Shown here: positions 1 to 6,052 of the stretch, piece by piece | How positions within the stretch are numbered: the first letter of the stretch is position 1 | Layout of the letters: every line of letters begins with the position of its first letter | NCBI GenBank assembly: GCA_002381045.1 | Contig: DFWT01000163.1 | Span: forward strand, 1 to 7,499 | DNA length: 7,499 nt | Direction of reading: 5' to 3' | From: Rhodoferax sp. UBA4127 | GTDB taxonomy: Bacteria; Pseudomonadota; Gammaproteobacteria; Burkholderiales; Burkholderiaceae_C | Program-made: the position numbers and the translations under genes | Notes under the pieces: generated by a model | The model's input: only the letters and a program-made list of their open reading frames with translations | The model's database searches: none | Told to the model about the DNA's origin: nothing

Positions 1-423
1 GGTGCAGCCTCTGGCATCAGCATGTATGAAATGTTTGGTGCCCAGCTCACCCATTTGCAAGCCAAACTCAAAAGCACACCGCAAATCAAATACATCGCCG
101 TGCTGCTCGATGCCAAACAAGCCCCTGGTGTACTGGTCACCTTTGACCCGCAAGACGGGTTTCTGCAATTGCAGCGACTCACCGACATCAAAGAAGGTCC
201 GAACGACAGCATGCAACTATGGGCCACCAACGGCGGCAAGCCGCAGTCTTTGGGGGTGCTAACGCCCAAGATTCGCACTGCCCAGCTGCCCATGACAAGC
301 AAGGGGCTGGACGGCATCACCGAGTTGGCCATCAGCGTGGAGAACCGTGGTGGTGTTGAGCCCGGCACACCGCCCCTTTTGCCCTACTTGTACACCGGCG
401 CGCTGATCCAGAAAGCGCAGTAA
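1..423 (+). CDS. Anti-sigma factor, RskA-type C-terminal domain (5' end outside window)
   Basis: The reading frame is open from the first base, so the gene starts outside the window and 140 codons plus a TAA stop are visible. The visible part matches the pattern of the anti-sigma-K (RskA) C-terminal domain. It has a segment with LQLQRLT, then LWATNGGKPQSLGVL, then ITELAISVENRGGVEP and a closing YLYTGALI. In this family that extracytoplasmic domain follows one transmembrane helix and an N-terminal cytoplasmic zinc-finger-like domain that holds an ECF sigma factor. Neither of those parts, nor a partner sigma gene, can be seen here. An internal ATG at position 22 is not the start, because the frame continues upstream without a stop and the domain would be cut. 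Family assignment rests on recognised sequence patterns only. The role, membrane-linked control of an ECF sigma factor, is inferred from the family. Confidence 0.75.
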   Translation, partial: GAASGISMYEMFGAQLTHLQAKLKSTPQIKYIAVLLDAKQAPGVLVTFDPQDGFLQLQRLTDIKEGPNDSMQLWATNGGKPQSLGVLTPKIRTAQLPMTSKGLDGITELAISVENRGGVEPGTPPLLPYLYTGALIQKAQ

Positions 424-427
424 GCCC

Positions 428-461
428 GGCCGCAAACCAGGGTCAGTGCGGCCCTTGACCC
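428..461 (+). other. Two overlapping stem-loops after the anti-sigma gene
   Basis: Just after the TAA at 421-423, GGCCGCA (428-434) is followed after 12 bases by its complement TGCGGCC (447-453). A second pair, GGGTCA (440-445) and TGACCC (456-461), overlaps the first, so the two cannot form fully together. No T run follows either stem, so an intrinsic terminator is not supported. The second stem also overlaps the -35 hexamer of the likely promoter of the next gene. The structures could act as a weak 3' end for the upstream transcript. Confidence 0.35.
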
Positions 462-483
462 ATTGCGCCAGCGCGGCCATACT
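455..483 (+). promoter_or_regulatory. Likely sigma-70 promoter of the HDOD gene
   Basis: TTGACC (455-460, five of six consensus bases) and CATACT (478-483, four of six) are separated by 17 bases. Transcription would start near 490, leaving a leader of about 17 bases before the ATG at 507. This suggests that the HDOD gene can be transcribed independently of the anti-sigma gene. Prediction is from sequence only. Confidence 0.45.
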
Positions 484-506
484 CCCGGCAACTTGAGCAG
501 GCCACC

Positions 507-1427
507 ATGACCGATTCCACCGCACCTTCTGCCGCCCCCGCAGCCCCTGCTGCCCCGGCGCATCTCACAGCCCCCCTGCCGCATATTGGGGCTTGGACCC
601 ACTACCTGATGAACGCCGAGATTCCGGTGCTGGCAGCCACCGCCCGCGCCTTGGAAGAGCTGCGCGCCATTGAAGACGATGTGGACGCCAACATGCTCAC
701 TGCCGTCATCCAGGCCGACCCGCTGATGACCCTGAAGTTGCTGTCGCGCATGGCCGCCCTGCGCCGCCCCGGAAGCGACACCGAAACCGAGTCGGTGACC
801 ACCTCGCTGGTGCTGATGGGCATCAGCCCGTTCTTCAGACACTTCGGTCCGCAAGGCGTGCTGGAGACCTGGCTGGCCGACCAGCCCAAAGCCCTGCTCG
901 CATTGCAAGGCCTGTTGACCCGTGCCGAGCGGGCCGGCCAGTTTGCCTTGGCCTTTGCCATTCACCGCGGCGACACCGATGCCACGCTGATCCACCAGGC
1001 GGCTTTTTTGCACGACTTTGCCGAGATTTTGATGTGGGTGTATGCCCCGGGCTTGATGGTCAAAATCCAGACTGCCCAGCAGGCCGATGCCAGCCTACGT
1101 TCCAGCGCCATTCAGCAAGAAGTGCTCGGCGTGCAAATCAGCGATGTGCGCCAAGCCTTGATGAAACTCTGGCGCCTGCCCGAGTTGCTGATCAGCATCA
1201 GCGACGAACGCCACGCCGAACGTGCCAATGTCAAAAGTGTGGTGCTGGCGGTGCGGGTGGCGCGCCACAGCGCACATGGCTGGGACAACGCCGCCCTACC
1301 GGATGACTACGAGGAGATCGCGCTGCTGCTCAACGCCTCGGCGCGCATCATTCCGTCTTTCTTGCAAAAGGTGGACCACCCGATGCTGGCCGCCACCATG
1401 CTGGTGGCGCCCAAGCAAAGCGCCTAA
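507..1427 (+). CDS. HDOD-domain signalling protein
   Basis: A 306-residue soluble protein with one HDOD domain, a catalytically degenerate relative of HD phosphohydrolases found in bacterial signalling and stress proteins. The first 25 residues are a low-complexity Ala/Pro linker with no signal peptide or membrane segment. The HDOD hallmarks follow: a proline in AEIPVL near residue 40, IQADPLMTLKLLSRM at 68-82, VLMGISPFFR at 102-111, and a remnant HD pair (H169-D170) in LHDFAEILMWVYAP. Only the HD pair itself is kept, so phosphodiesterase activity is unlikely. The rest (about 195-306) is helical and family-like, with no added GGDEF, EAL or kinase domain. The ATG at 507 was chosen because it is the first in frame and lies just downstream of a likely promoter. 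Its Shine-Dalgarno sequence is weak (AGCAGG). The gene lies 83 bases after the anti-sigma gene. The molecular target of such single-domain proteins is not known from sequence. Confidence 0.85.
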   Translation: MTDSTAPSAAPAAPAAPAHLTAPLPHIGAWTHYLMNAEIPVLAATARALEELRAIEDDVDANMLTAVIQADPLMTLKLLSRMAALRRPGSDTETESVTTSLVLMGISPFFRHFGPQGVLETWLADQPKALLALQGLLTRAERAGQFALAFAIHRGDTDATLIHQAAFLHDFAEILMWVYAPGLMVKIQTAQQADASLRSSAIQQEVLGVQISDVRQALMKLWRLPELLISISDERHAERANVKSVVLAVRVARHSAHGWDNAALPDDYEEIALLLNASARIIPSFLQKVDHPMLAATMLVAPKQSA

Positions 1428-1603
1428 AGCACCGCATTTTGATGCTGCCTGTGCAGCGATTCGATCAAGCCTTGAAAGTGGCCATCACTCTGCTTCCGGC
1501 CAGGGAGAAGTCCTTCAACAGGCACTTTCAATACACAGACGGCTACACTGTTCAGCGCCAAAAACAGACCCACTTGCAGATCTGAAAATCGGGGGAATTG
1601 AAC

Positions 1604-3151
1604 ATGCAATTTTTCTTCTTTGCGCTGACCCTGCTGGGCCCCTTACACGCCTTGGCTGCGCCCGATCTGGTTGAGCAAGGCCGGCGCATTTACCTGGAAG
1701 GTCGCCTGCCAGATGGCAGCCCGGTGCGTGGCATTGAAGGCAGCAGTATTGAAGTCAGCGGTGCAATGGCGGCCTGTGTGCGCTGCCACCAACGCAGTGG
1801 TCTGGGTAGCCGCGAGGGGGAGCAACCTATTCCCCCTATCACTGGCCCAGTTCTGTTTTCCAAGCCCACATCGTCCTGGCCTACGCGCATCGGGCGCAAA
1901 CCCACCGCCGTCATGCCGATTCGCCATGAGGCTCGCTTGGCCTACGACGATGCCAGCCTGGCGCGTGCCATACGCAGCGGTGTTGACTCATCCGAACAAG
2001 CCTTGCACCCGCTGATGCCGCGTTATGCGCTCAGCGACGCCGATCTGCAAGCATTGACAGCCTACCTGCGCGAGCTGGGCGCCACACCCAACCCGGGTGT
2101 CTCTGAAAAAACACTGCGCCTGGCCACCATCATCACCCCAGACGCGCCGCCGGAGCGCCGTCAACAGGTAGCTGAAGCGCTTAGCGCCTGGTCCGCGCGC
2201 AAACCGTTGAGCAACCTCTCCCTGCCGCTGGATGTCTGGCAACTTCAAGGTGAGGCGTCCACCTGGGGCGCGCAATTGCTGGAGCACTATCGCAAGCAGC
2301 CTGTCTTTGCCGTTTTGTCAGGCGCAGGTGGCGCCAACTGGCAACCGGTGGCCGAGTTCTGCGAGCAACAAGCGGTGCCCTGCTTGTTCCCCATCGTGGA
2401 CAGTGCACCTACTGCCGCCAAACCCTACTACAACCTGTATTTGGACACCGGTCTGCCCCTGGAGGCGGGTATTTTGGCCCGGTACTTGGGTGAGCCAGGT
2501 CGGCGCCCAGCGCGCCTGATTCAACTGGTTAGTGGCCCCGCGGCAGAGGCGGCGGCCCAACTGCTCAGCACCACACTTGCCGGTCAAACGGTTGAAACGC
2601 GCCAGTGGAATGCGGCTGCGGGCAACGGGGTTGCCGACCTGAGCAAAGACGATGTGCTAGTGGCCTGGCTGCAACCCCAAGAACTTCAAACGCTGTTTGC
2701 GCAACTGCCGCCTGCAGACACGCCGATTTTTGTGTCTGCGCGTTTGGCCGAACCGGGCAAATTGACCGTGCCGCCCAATTTGCAGCCCAGGCTGCGCTGG
2801 GTGTCCACCCGGATTGAGCCGCAGCGCCTGCACGCCAACAACACGGTGGGCTTGGTGCCCTGGGCGCAGCATATTGGCGTGCCGATTCGCGACGAAGCGC
2901 TGCAGGCCGAAATCTACGCGGCCACTTACTACTTTAGCGACGCCTTGTCGCGCATGCGTGGCCGCTGGAACCGCGACTACCTGCTTGAAAACCTGGAATC
3001 GGGCAGCTACACCCAACCGGCTGGCAAGACGTTTTACAGCCTTTCGCTGGGCTCGGGCCAACGGGTGGCGGTGAAGGCGGGCCATATTCTGGGCCTGCGC
3101 GCACCAGACTACCGCCAGGTGGTGATGCTCAGCCCCCGCTTGGTCCCATAA
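1604..3151 (+). CDS. Exported cytochrome c / periplasmic-binding-protein-like fusion
   Basis: A 515-residue exported protein. ATG 1604 is preferred over an in-frame TTG at 1598 because GGGGGA (1591-1596) lies 7 bases upstream of it and would be too close to the TTG. Residues 1-18 form a hydrophobic Sec signal peptide ending in an ALA|AP cleavage site. Residues of about 20-160 form a class I monoheme cytochrome c domain. The heme-binding CVRCH is at 58-62 (covalent Cys58 and Cys61, axial His62), and the likely sixth ligand is Met138 in HPLMPRYALSDADLQAL. Residues of about 170-515 resemble the type I periplasmic-binding fold of branched-chain amino acid receptors: LRLATIITPD opens the first strand, and WQPVAEFCEQQAVPCLFP (246-263) looks like a subdomain strand-helix unit, with Cys253 and Cys260 as a possible disulfide. 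No transporter genes are nearby, so the binding domain probably senses a ligand or serves as a redox-partner scaffold rather than feeding an ABC permease. It converges on the multicopper oxidase gene. The heme domain is secure; the binding-protein fold is a pattern-based call. Confidence 0.85.
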   Translation: MQFFFFALTLLGPLHALAAPDLVEQGRRIYLEGRLPDGSPVRGIEGSSIEVSGAMAACVRCHQRSGLGSREGEQPIPPITGPVLFSKPTSSWPTRIGRKPTAVMPIRHEARLAYDDASLARAIRSGVDSSEQALHPLMPRYALSDADLQALTAYLRELGATPNPGVSEKTLRLATIITPDAPPERRQQVAEALSAWSARKPLSNLSLPLDVWQLQGEASTWGAQLLEHYRKQPVFAVLSGAGGANWQPVAEFCEQQAVPCLFPIVDSAPTAAKPYYNLYLDTGLPLEAGILARYLGEPGRRPARLIQLVSGPAAEAAAQLLSTTLAGQTVETRQWNAAAGNGVADLSKDDVLVAWLQPQELQTLFAQLPPADTPIFVSARLAEPGKLTVPPNLQPRLRWVSTRIEPQRLHANNTVGLVPWAQHIGVPIRDEALQAEIYAATYYFSDALSRMRGRWNRDYLLENLESGSYTQPAGKTFYSLSLGSGQRVAVKAGHILGLRAPDYRQVVMLSPRLVP

Positions 3152-3174
3152 AAAAGGCCCGGGGGTACCGGGCC
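3150..3174 (-). terminator. Intrinsic terminator of the multicopper oxidase gene
   Basis: GGCCCGG (3156-3162) and CCGGGCC (3168-3174) form a perfect 7-bp GC stem with a 5-base loop. Read on the minus strand, the stem lies 19 bases after the oxidase stop codon and is followed by six T's (3155-3150). On the plus strand the same stem follows the stop of the cytochrome fusion gene directly, but only ATTTGCTT comes after it, so termination in that direction would be weaker. The T run shares bases with the TAA stop (3149-3151) of the fusion gene. Confidence 0.8.
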
Positions 3175-3193
3175 ATTTGCTTCACCTGAAAAT

Positions 3194-5572
3194 TTAGACT
3201 GGCGCTGGTGCAGCGTTTGGATCAATCACCTGGTACCAGCGCATCATGTCATGCTCTTCATGGGCCAGGATGTGGCAGTGGTACACGTACTTGCCTGGGC
3301 GATCGAACGTCATCAAGATGCGGGTAACTTCGCCCGGGTAAGCCAAGATCGTGTCCTTCCAACCCTGCTCATCGGCAGGTGCTGCCACCGGCAGTCCTGA
3401 CAAAGCGACTCGCTCAGGCAGCAACCGCTCGCCGGTCCAGCCATTGATCATATCCTTGGACTCCGCCATCAACGGGCCTACAGCCGGGTCGATGGTGGGA
3501 GCCAAAGCCGTGGGGACAAACGCCTCGCGATTGAGCAAACGGAACTTGACCAGGTGCAAGTGAATTGGGTGCGCGTCGGGCGAGTTGTTCCAGAACTCCC
3601 ACACCTCAGACGTTCCCAGCGTCGGTGTTTCAGTGGGCAACTGCGAGAAACCTAGGGTACCGAGGTTGGATTGGCCTGGGTAGTTAAGCAGAGGCGGATC
3701 GTTGGCCAACTGGAAGTTACCCAGCAAGGGTGTCAAGCGGCCTTTCTCGTCCACACCCTCGGCCAACAGAATACGTCGCACGATGGTGTTGGCTGGAACA
3801 ACAGGTTTCGCTGGCAACAGGGGCGTTGCAGGATCCAGCCCGCGCAAAACCAGGGGATTGATCAGGTTTTTCAGGATCGCGGTTACCCGGCTCTTGGGGA
3901 TGGCGGGTACGCCGAGCGCGGTGGTGGCGGCATTCAAAGGCTGGTTGACGTTGAAACGCATGATGGTGCCCGCCCCTGGGGTACCTGGCAAAGGGCCAGG
4001 AGCATTCGGGAAGGGGGTGGCGCCGCTGTTCACCACAGTCACCTGTTTATTCCTGTTGATTGCCAGGTTGACCAAGTTGAAGTCGACCACAATGTCCATG
4101 CGCTCGCCTGGGGCAATGATGACTTGGCGCATGTAGACCGGGCGGTTCAGAAAGCCCAGATCGGTAGAGATCTTGTACATGGGCAAATACTGGTTGAAGC
4201 CGCCGCGGCGGTTGACGCCACCAAACCCAAACTCCAACACGTACACCCGCGAGTCTGAGCCGTTGAGCAAGCGCAGCCTGTACTCGCGTGGCTCCACATC
4301 CAGTTGGGGCCAGGCGACGCCGTTGACCACGATCACATCGCCGAACTGCTCGGGATGGTGGGTGGGGCTTGGAAGGCTGAGGCCTTGCACAGGGTAATCG
4401 TCGGGGTCAGCCCCATACGCCAGACTACCGTCAGCGGCAAAACATTTGTCTTGGAGAACCACAGGCAACTCGTAGGGGCCAGAAGGAATCTTGGCCTGGG
4501 CCACCAGCTTGTCTTCGTTGGCATCACGAATCACATACAGGCCGGCCAAGCCACCATAGGCGTTGATGCGGGTGACACCCTCGCCGTGGTCGTGGTACCA
4601 GGTCATGGCGGCTTCTTGCTGGTTGTTGTAGGTGTAAGCCAAACCGGCAGCGTTAGAGTTGGCACCAAGATTACCCTCGGCAGTGACACCAGGACCGACT
4701 TGCTCGCGCCGCGGCGTGATCCATTGGTCAGGGCCGCCATCAAACTCTTTGGCGGTGTCGCCACCATGATGGTGCACGGCAATTGGTACACCGAAGATCT
4801 CTTGGGCGGCATTTGGGTAGGTTACCTGTCCGGTTGTGGGGTCCACAGATTCGCCCCCCGATTGGTCGGTTTGCATGCTGATCGACTGGTCAATACCCAG
4901 CAGGTGAGGCAGCGGTGCACCGTTTGCATCAACCAGTTCGTTGCGCCAATTGACATTGATGGCCGCATTTCGGCGCACCACGAAGGTACGGCCTGGGAAG
5001 GTGACTGGCAGACCTGACCCATCCGAGAAGACCGCTTCCAATTGCGCGTTACCGTAACCCCAGGTCTTGGTGGTGGGAATAGAAAGGGTTCCAGCGGGGC
5101 TCCCAGGAGGGGGGGTATTGCCGAGCGGCGCCAGCATGGGCCAGTCGATCTGCCCGGCTTTGATGTTGTAAGTGTTGCCTGCATCCGGCTTGAAAACAAA
5201 GCCGATGTTGGTTTCAGGCTTTGCCGGATTGATCTTCAACCCCTCTAAGACCGCTGGCACAACACTTTTGTTGAGACCTGGGACGAACCCTGTTGCGTCG
5301 ACGTTGAGCGCTTTGGCTAGAACGGTGTTGGTTGGGTCCAAAGCCCAGGGCAGGACGTTGGTGAACCGTGCGCCCCAGACCCTACCAAACAGACCGGGAT
5401 CTGTCGTAATAGCCCAAGCGGGATTTGACGGATTGCCAAATGCGTTGAGAAAGGCAGGATCAGCTACAGGGCCAACCGTCTTGGCCAAAGCCGTCTTGGG
5501 CAAAAAGGCCGAAATACTGGTCAGACCCGCGCCAGCGATGGCCGACTTCACAAATTTGCGTCTTGAAACCAT
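3194..5572 (-). CDS. Tat-exported multicopper oxidase, CotA/bilirubin-oxidase-like
   Basis: A 792-residue multicopper oxidase: such enzymes take single electrons from phenols, pyrroles or metal ions at a type 1 copper and reduce O2 to water at a trinuclear centre. The N-terminus MVSRRKFVKSA is a canonical twin-arginine signal ending near ALA, so the enzyme is exported folded. Four copper motifs are complete. HHHGG is at 267-271 (His267 and His269), WYHDH at 325-329, and HPIHLHL at 668-674. HCHILAHEEHDMM is at 765-777, giving type 1 Cys766, His771 and, from the CotA pattern, axial Met776. WYHDHGEGVTRINAYGGLAG and HCHILAHE..DMM are characteristic of the CotA/bilirubin oxidase/phenoxazinone synthase branch. 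The protein is longer than CotA (about 510 residues). Roughly 130 extra residues precede the first cupredoxin domain, which begins near TWGYG (170-174). ATG 5572 is chosen over an upstream in-frame ATG (5641) because GGAG (5583-5580) sits 7 bases before it and the Tat signal begins there. Substrate cannot be read from the sequence; manganese, iron, copper or phenolics are all possible. Confidence 0.93.
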   Translation of the reverse strand: MVSRRKFVKSAIAGAGLTSISAFLPKTALAKTVGPVADPAFLNAFGNPSNPAWAITTDPGLFGRVWGARFTNVLPWALDPTNTVLAKALNVDATGFVPGLNKSVVPAVLEGLKINPAKPETNIGFVFKPDAGNTYNIKAGQIDWPMLAPLGNTPPPGSPAGTLSIPTTKTWGYGNAQLEAVFSDGSGLPVTFPGRTFVVRRNAAINVNWRNELVDANGAPLPHLLGIDQSISMQTDQSGGESVDPTTGQVTYPNAAQEIFGVPIAVHHHGGDTAKEFDGGPDQWITPRREQVGPGVTAEGNLGANSNAAGLAYTYNNQQEAAMTWYHDHGEGVTRINAYGGLAGLYVIRDANEDKLVAQAKIPSGPYELPVVLQDKCFAADGSLAYGADPDDYPVQGLSLPSPTHHPEQFGDVIVVNGVAWPQLDVEPREYRLRLLNGSDSRVYVLEFGFGGVNRRGGFNQYLPMYKISTDLGFLNRPVYMRQVIIAPGERMDIVVDFNLVNLAINRNKQVTVVNSGATPFPNAPGPLPGTPGAGTIMRFNVNQPLNAATTALGVPAIPKSRVTAILKNLINPLVLRGLDPATPLLPAKPVVPANTIVRRILLAEGVDEKGRLTPLLGNFQLANDPPLLNYPGQSNLGTLGFSQLPTETPTLGTSEVWEFWNNSPDAHPIHLHLVKFRLLNREAFVPTALAPTIDPAVGPLMAESKDMINGWTGERLLPERVALSGLPVAAPADEQGWKDTILAYPGEVTRILMTFDRPGKYVYHCHILAHEEHDMMRWYQVIDPNAAPAPV

Positions 5573-5688
5573 GACAACACTCCACAAAAAAGTGCACTTG
5601 AAGTTCAAACCGCTTGGGCGCTTGCCCAGGCACAAATGCAAATAACTAAAAAATCAACCCTGGTGAACTTTTTGCAGAATTGATAAAA

Positions 5689-5717
5689 AACATACTGGTG
5701 ACAGCCAGAAAAACCAA
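5689..5717 (-). promoter_or_regulatory. Weak sigma-70 promoter candidate for the multicopper oxidase
   Basis: On the minus strand, TTGGTT (5717-5712) and TATGTT (5694-5689) are 17 bases apart, matching consensus at three and four of six positions. The spacer contains the dyad CTGG-N6-CCAG (5695-5708), which would place a bound protein between the two hexamers. A start near 5682 would give a leader of about 110 bases. The match is poor enough that chance is a real alternative. Confidence 0.25.
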
Positions 5718-5729
5718 ACTCCCTAAGCT

Positions 5730-5743
5730 TTAAGATCGCTTAA
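5730..5743. promoter_or_regulatory. Candidate operator TTAAG-N4-CTTAA
   Basis: A perfect 5-4-5 inverted repeat (arms 5730-5734 and 5739-5743) with the half-site length and spacing of Crp/Fnr-family sites such as the FNR box TTGAT-N4-ATCAA. It lies about 160 bases upstream of the oxidase ATG and about 13 bases upstream of the weak -35 candidate. Binding by the neighbouring Crp-like regulator is an inference from layout only. Confidence 0.3.
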
Positions 5744-5874
5744 GTGAAAAGTAATGTAACTAAATGTCTACTTTTTGTATGGGTAATTTCTCTCACTTTT
5801 GCGGTATTTGTGGATTTGATTTAGGCGACTAAAAAAGTCGGGAATCACGTATCCATGCGGGTTACAGCCCATTT

Positions 5875-5898
5875 TTTGTGCATCGCATCATGCGCAAA
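5875..5898. promoter_or_regulatory. 24-bp hyphenated dyad TTTGTGCAT-N6-ATGCGCAAA
   Basis: Arms at 5875-5883 and 5890-5898 match as inverted repeats at 8 of 9 positions; in RNA the one mismatch would be a G-U pair. The six-base centre is itself part of CGCAT-C-ATGCG (5884-5894). No T run follows on either strand, so it is more like an operator or an RNA structure than a terminator. Confidence 0.35.
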
Positions 5899-5945
5899 TT
5901 GGCATAATATTGCACCGCAACAGTGCATAGAGAAAACCCGCCGCA

Positions 5946-5961
5946 TGTAACATCCGTTACA
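5946..5961. promoter_or_regulatory. Perfect palindromic operator candidate TGTAAC-N4-GTTACA
   Basis: A perfect 6-4-6 inverted repeat. Read as TGTAA-N6-TTACA it has exactly the spacing of the E. coli CRP site TGTGA-N6-TCACA, with A in place of the central G. Two further single copies of the same hexamer lie nearby in the same region: TGTAAC at 5755-5760 and GTTACA at 5861-5866. This clustering makes it a good candidate target of a Crp-family protein, and the only such gene in the window is the one that ends just downstream at 6053. Confidence 0.4.
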
Positions 5962-6021
5962 AAAAAGACGACTTTACAGATACAAAAAGTGATTTTTGCT
6001 AGAGAAAAAACTGGCGCTTCA

Positions 6022-6040
6022 AAATGCACCGTGTTGGTGC
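6022..6040 (-). terminator. Weak terminator candidate of the Crp/Fnr gene
   Basis: On the minus strand, 12 bases past the stop codon, GCACC (6040-6036) and GGTGC (6030-6026) form a 5-bp GC stem with a 5-base loop, followed by ATTTT. The stem and T run are short for an efficient intrinsic terminator, so readthrough toward the oxidase gene remains possible. Confidence 0.35.
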
Positions 6041-6052
6041 GACCTATAAACC

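Larger units (their letters stand above)
5573..6052. other. 480-base AT-rich intergenic region rich in dyad symmetries
   Basis: This stretch lies between the 3' end of the Crp/Fnr gene and the 5' end of the oxidase gene and is clearly more AT-rich than the coding DNA around it. No convincing gene was found on either strand. It holds the oxidase ribosome binding site, a weak promoter candidate, and several inverted repeats listed separately. Further minor dyads are TTGAA-G-TTCAA (5598-5608), a 7-bp stem at 5613-5630, CTGG-N6-CCAG (5695-5708), CGACT-N5-AGTCG (5826-5840) and TGCAC-N7-GTGCA (5911-5927). The length and density of dyads suggest a regulated promoter region, possibly with a long leader. 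Confidence 0.6.

Noticed and set aside
384..1013. 209-residue minus-strand ORF across the HDOD gene
   Set aside because: It is an antisense shadow of the HDOD coding frame, with Gly/Gln/His-rich composition and no family pattern.
1444..1457. Stem GCTGC-CTGT-GCAGC after the HDOD gene as a terminator
   Set aside because: The stem is 5 bp and is not followed by T's, so a terminator cannot be supported.
1598..1603. TTG start two codons upstream of ATG 1604 for the cytochrome fusion
   Set aside because: The GGGGGA site lies only one base before the TTG but 7 bases before the ATG, and the signal peptide is normal from the ATG.
4304..5017. 237-residue plus-strand ORF antisense to the oxidase
   Set aside because: It mirrors a secure coding frame with intact copper motifs; no start signal or family features.
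5573..5641. In-frame N-terminal extension of the multicopper oxidase from ATG 5641 (23 extra residues)
   Set aside because: It would bury the twin-arginine signal inside the protein, and the good GGAG ribosome site serves the ATG at 5572.
5901..5915. Sigma-54 promoter resembling TGGCA...TTGCA
   Set aside because: Only nine bases lie between the GG and GC elements; sigma-54 needs ten.
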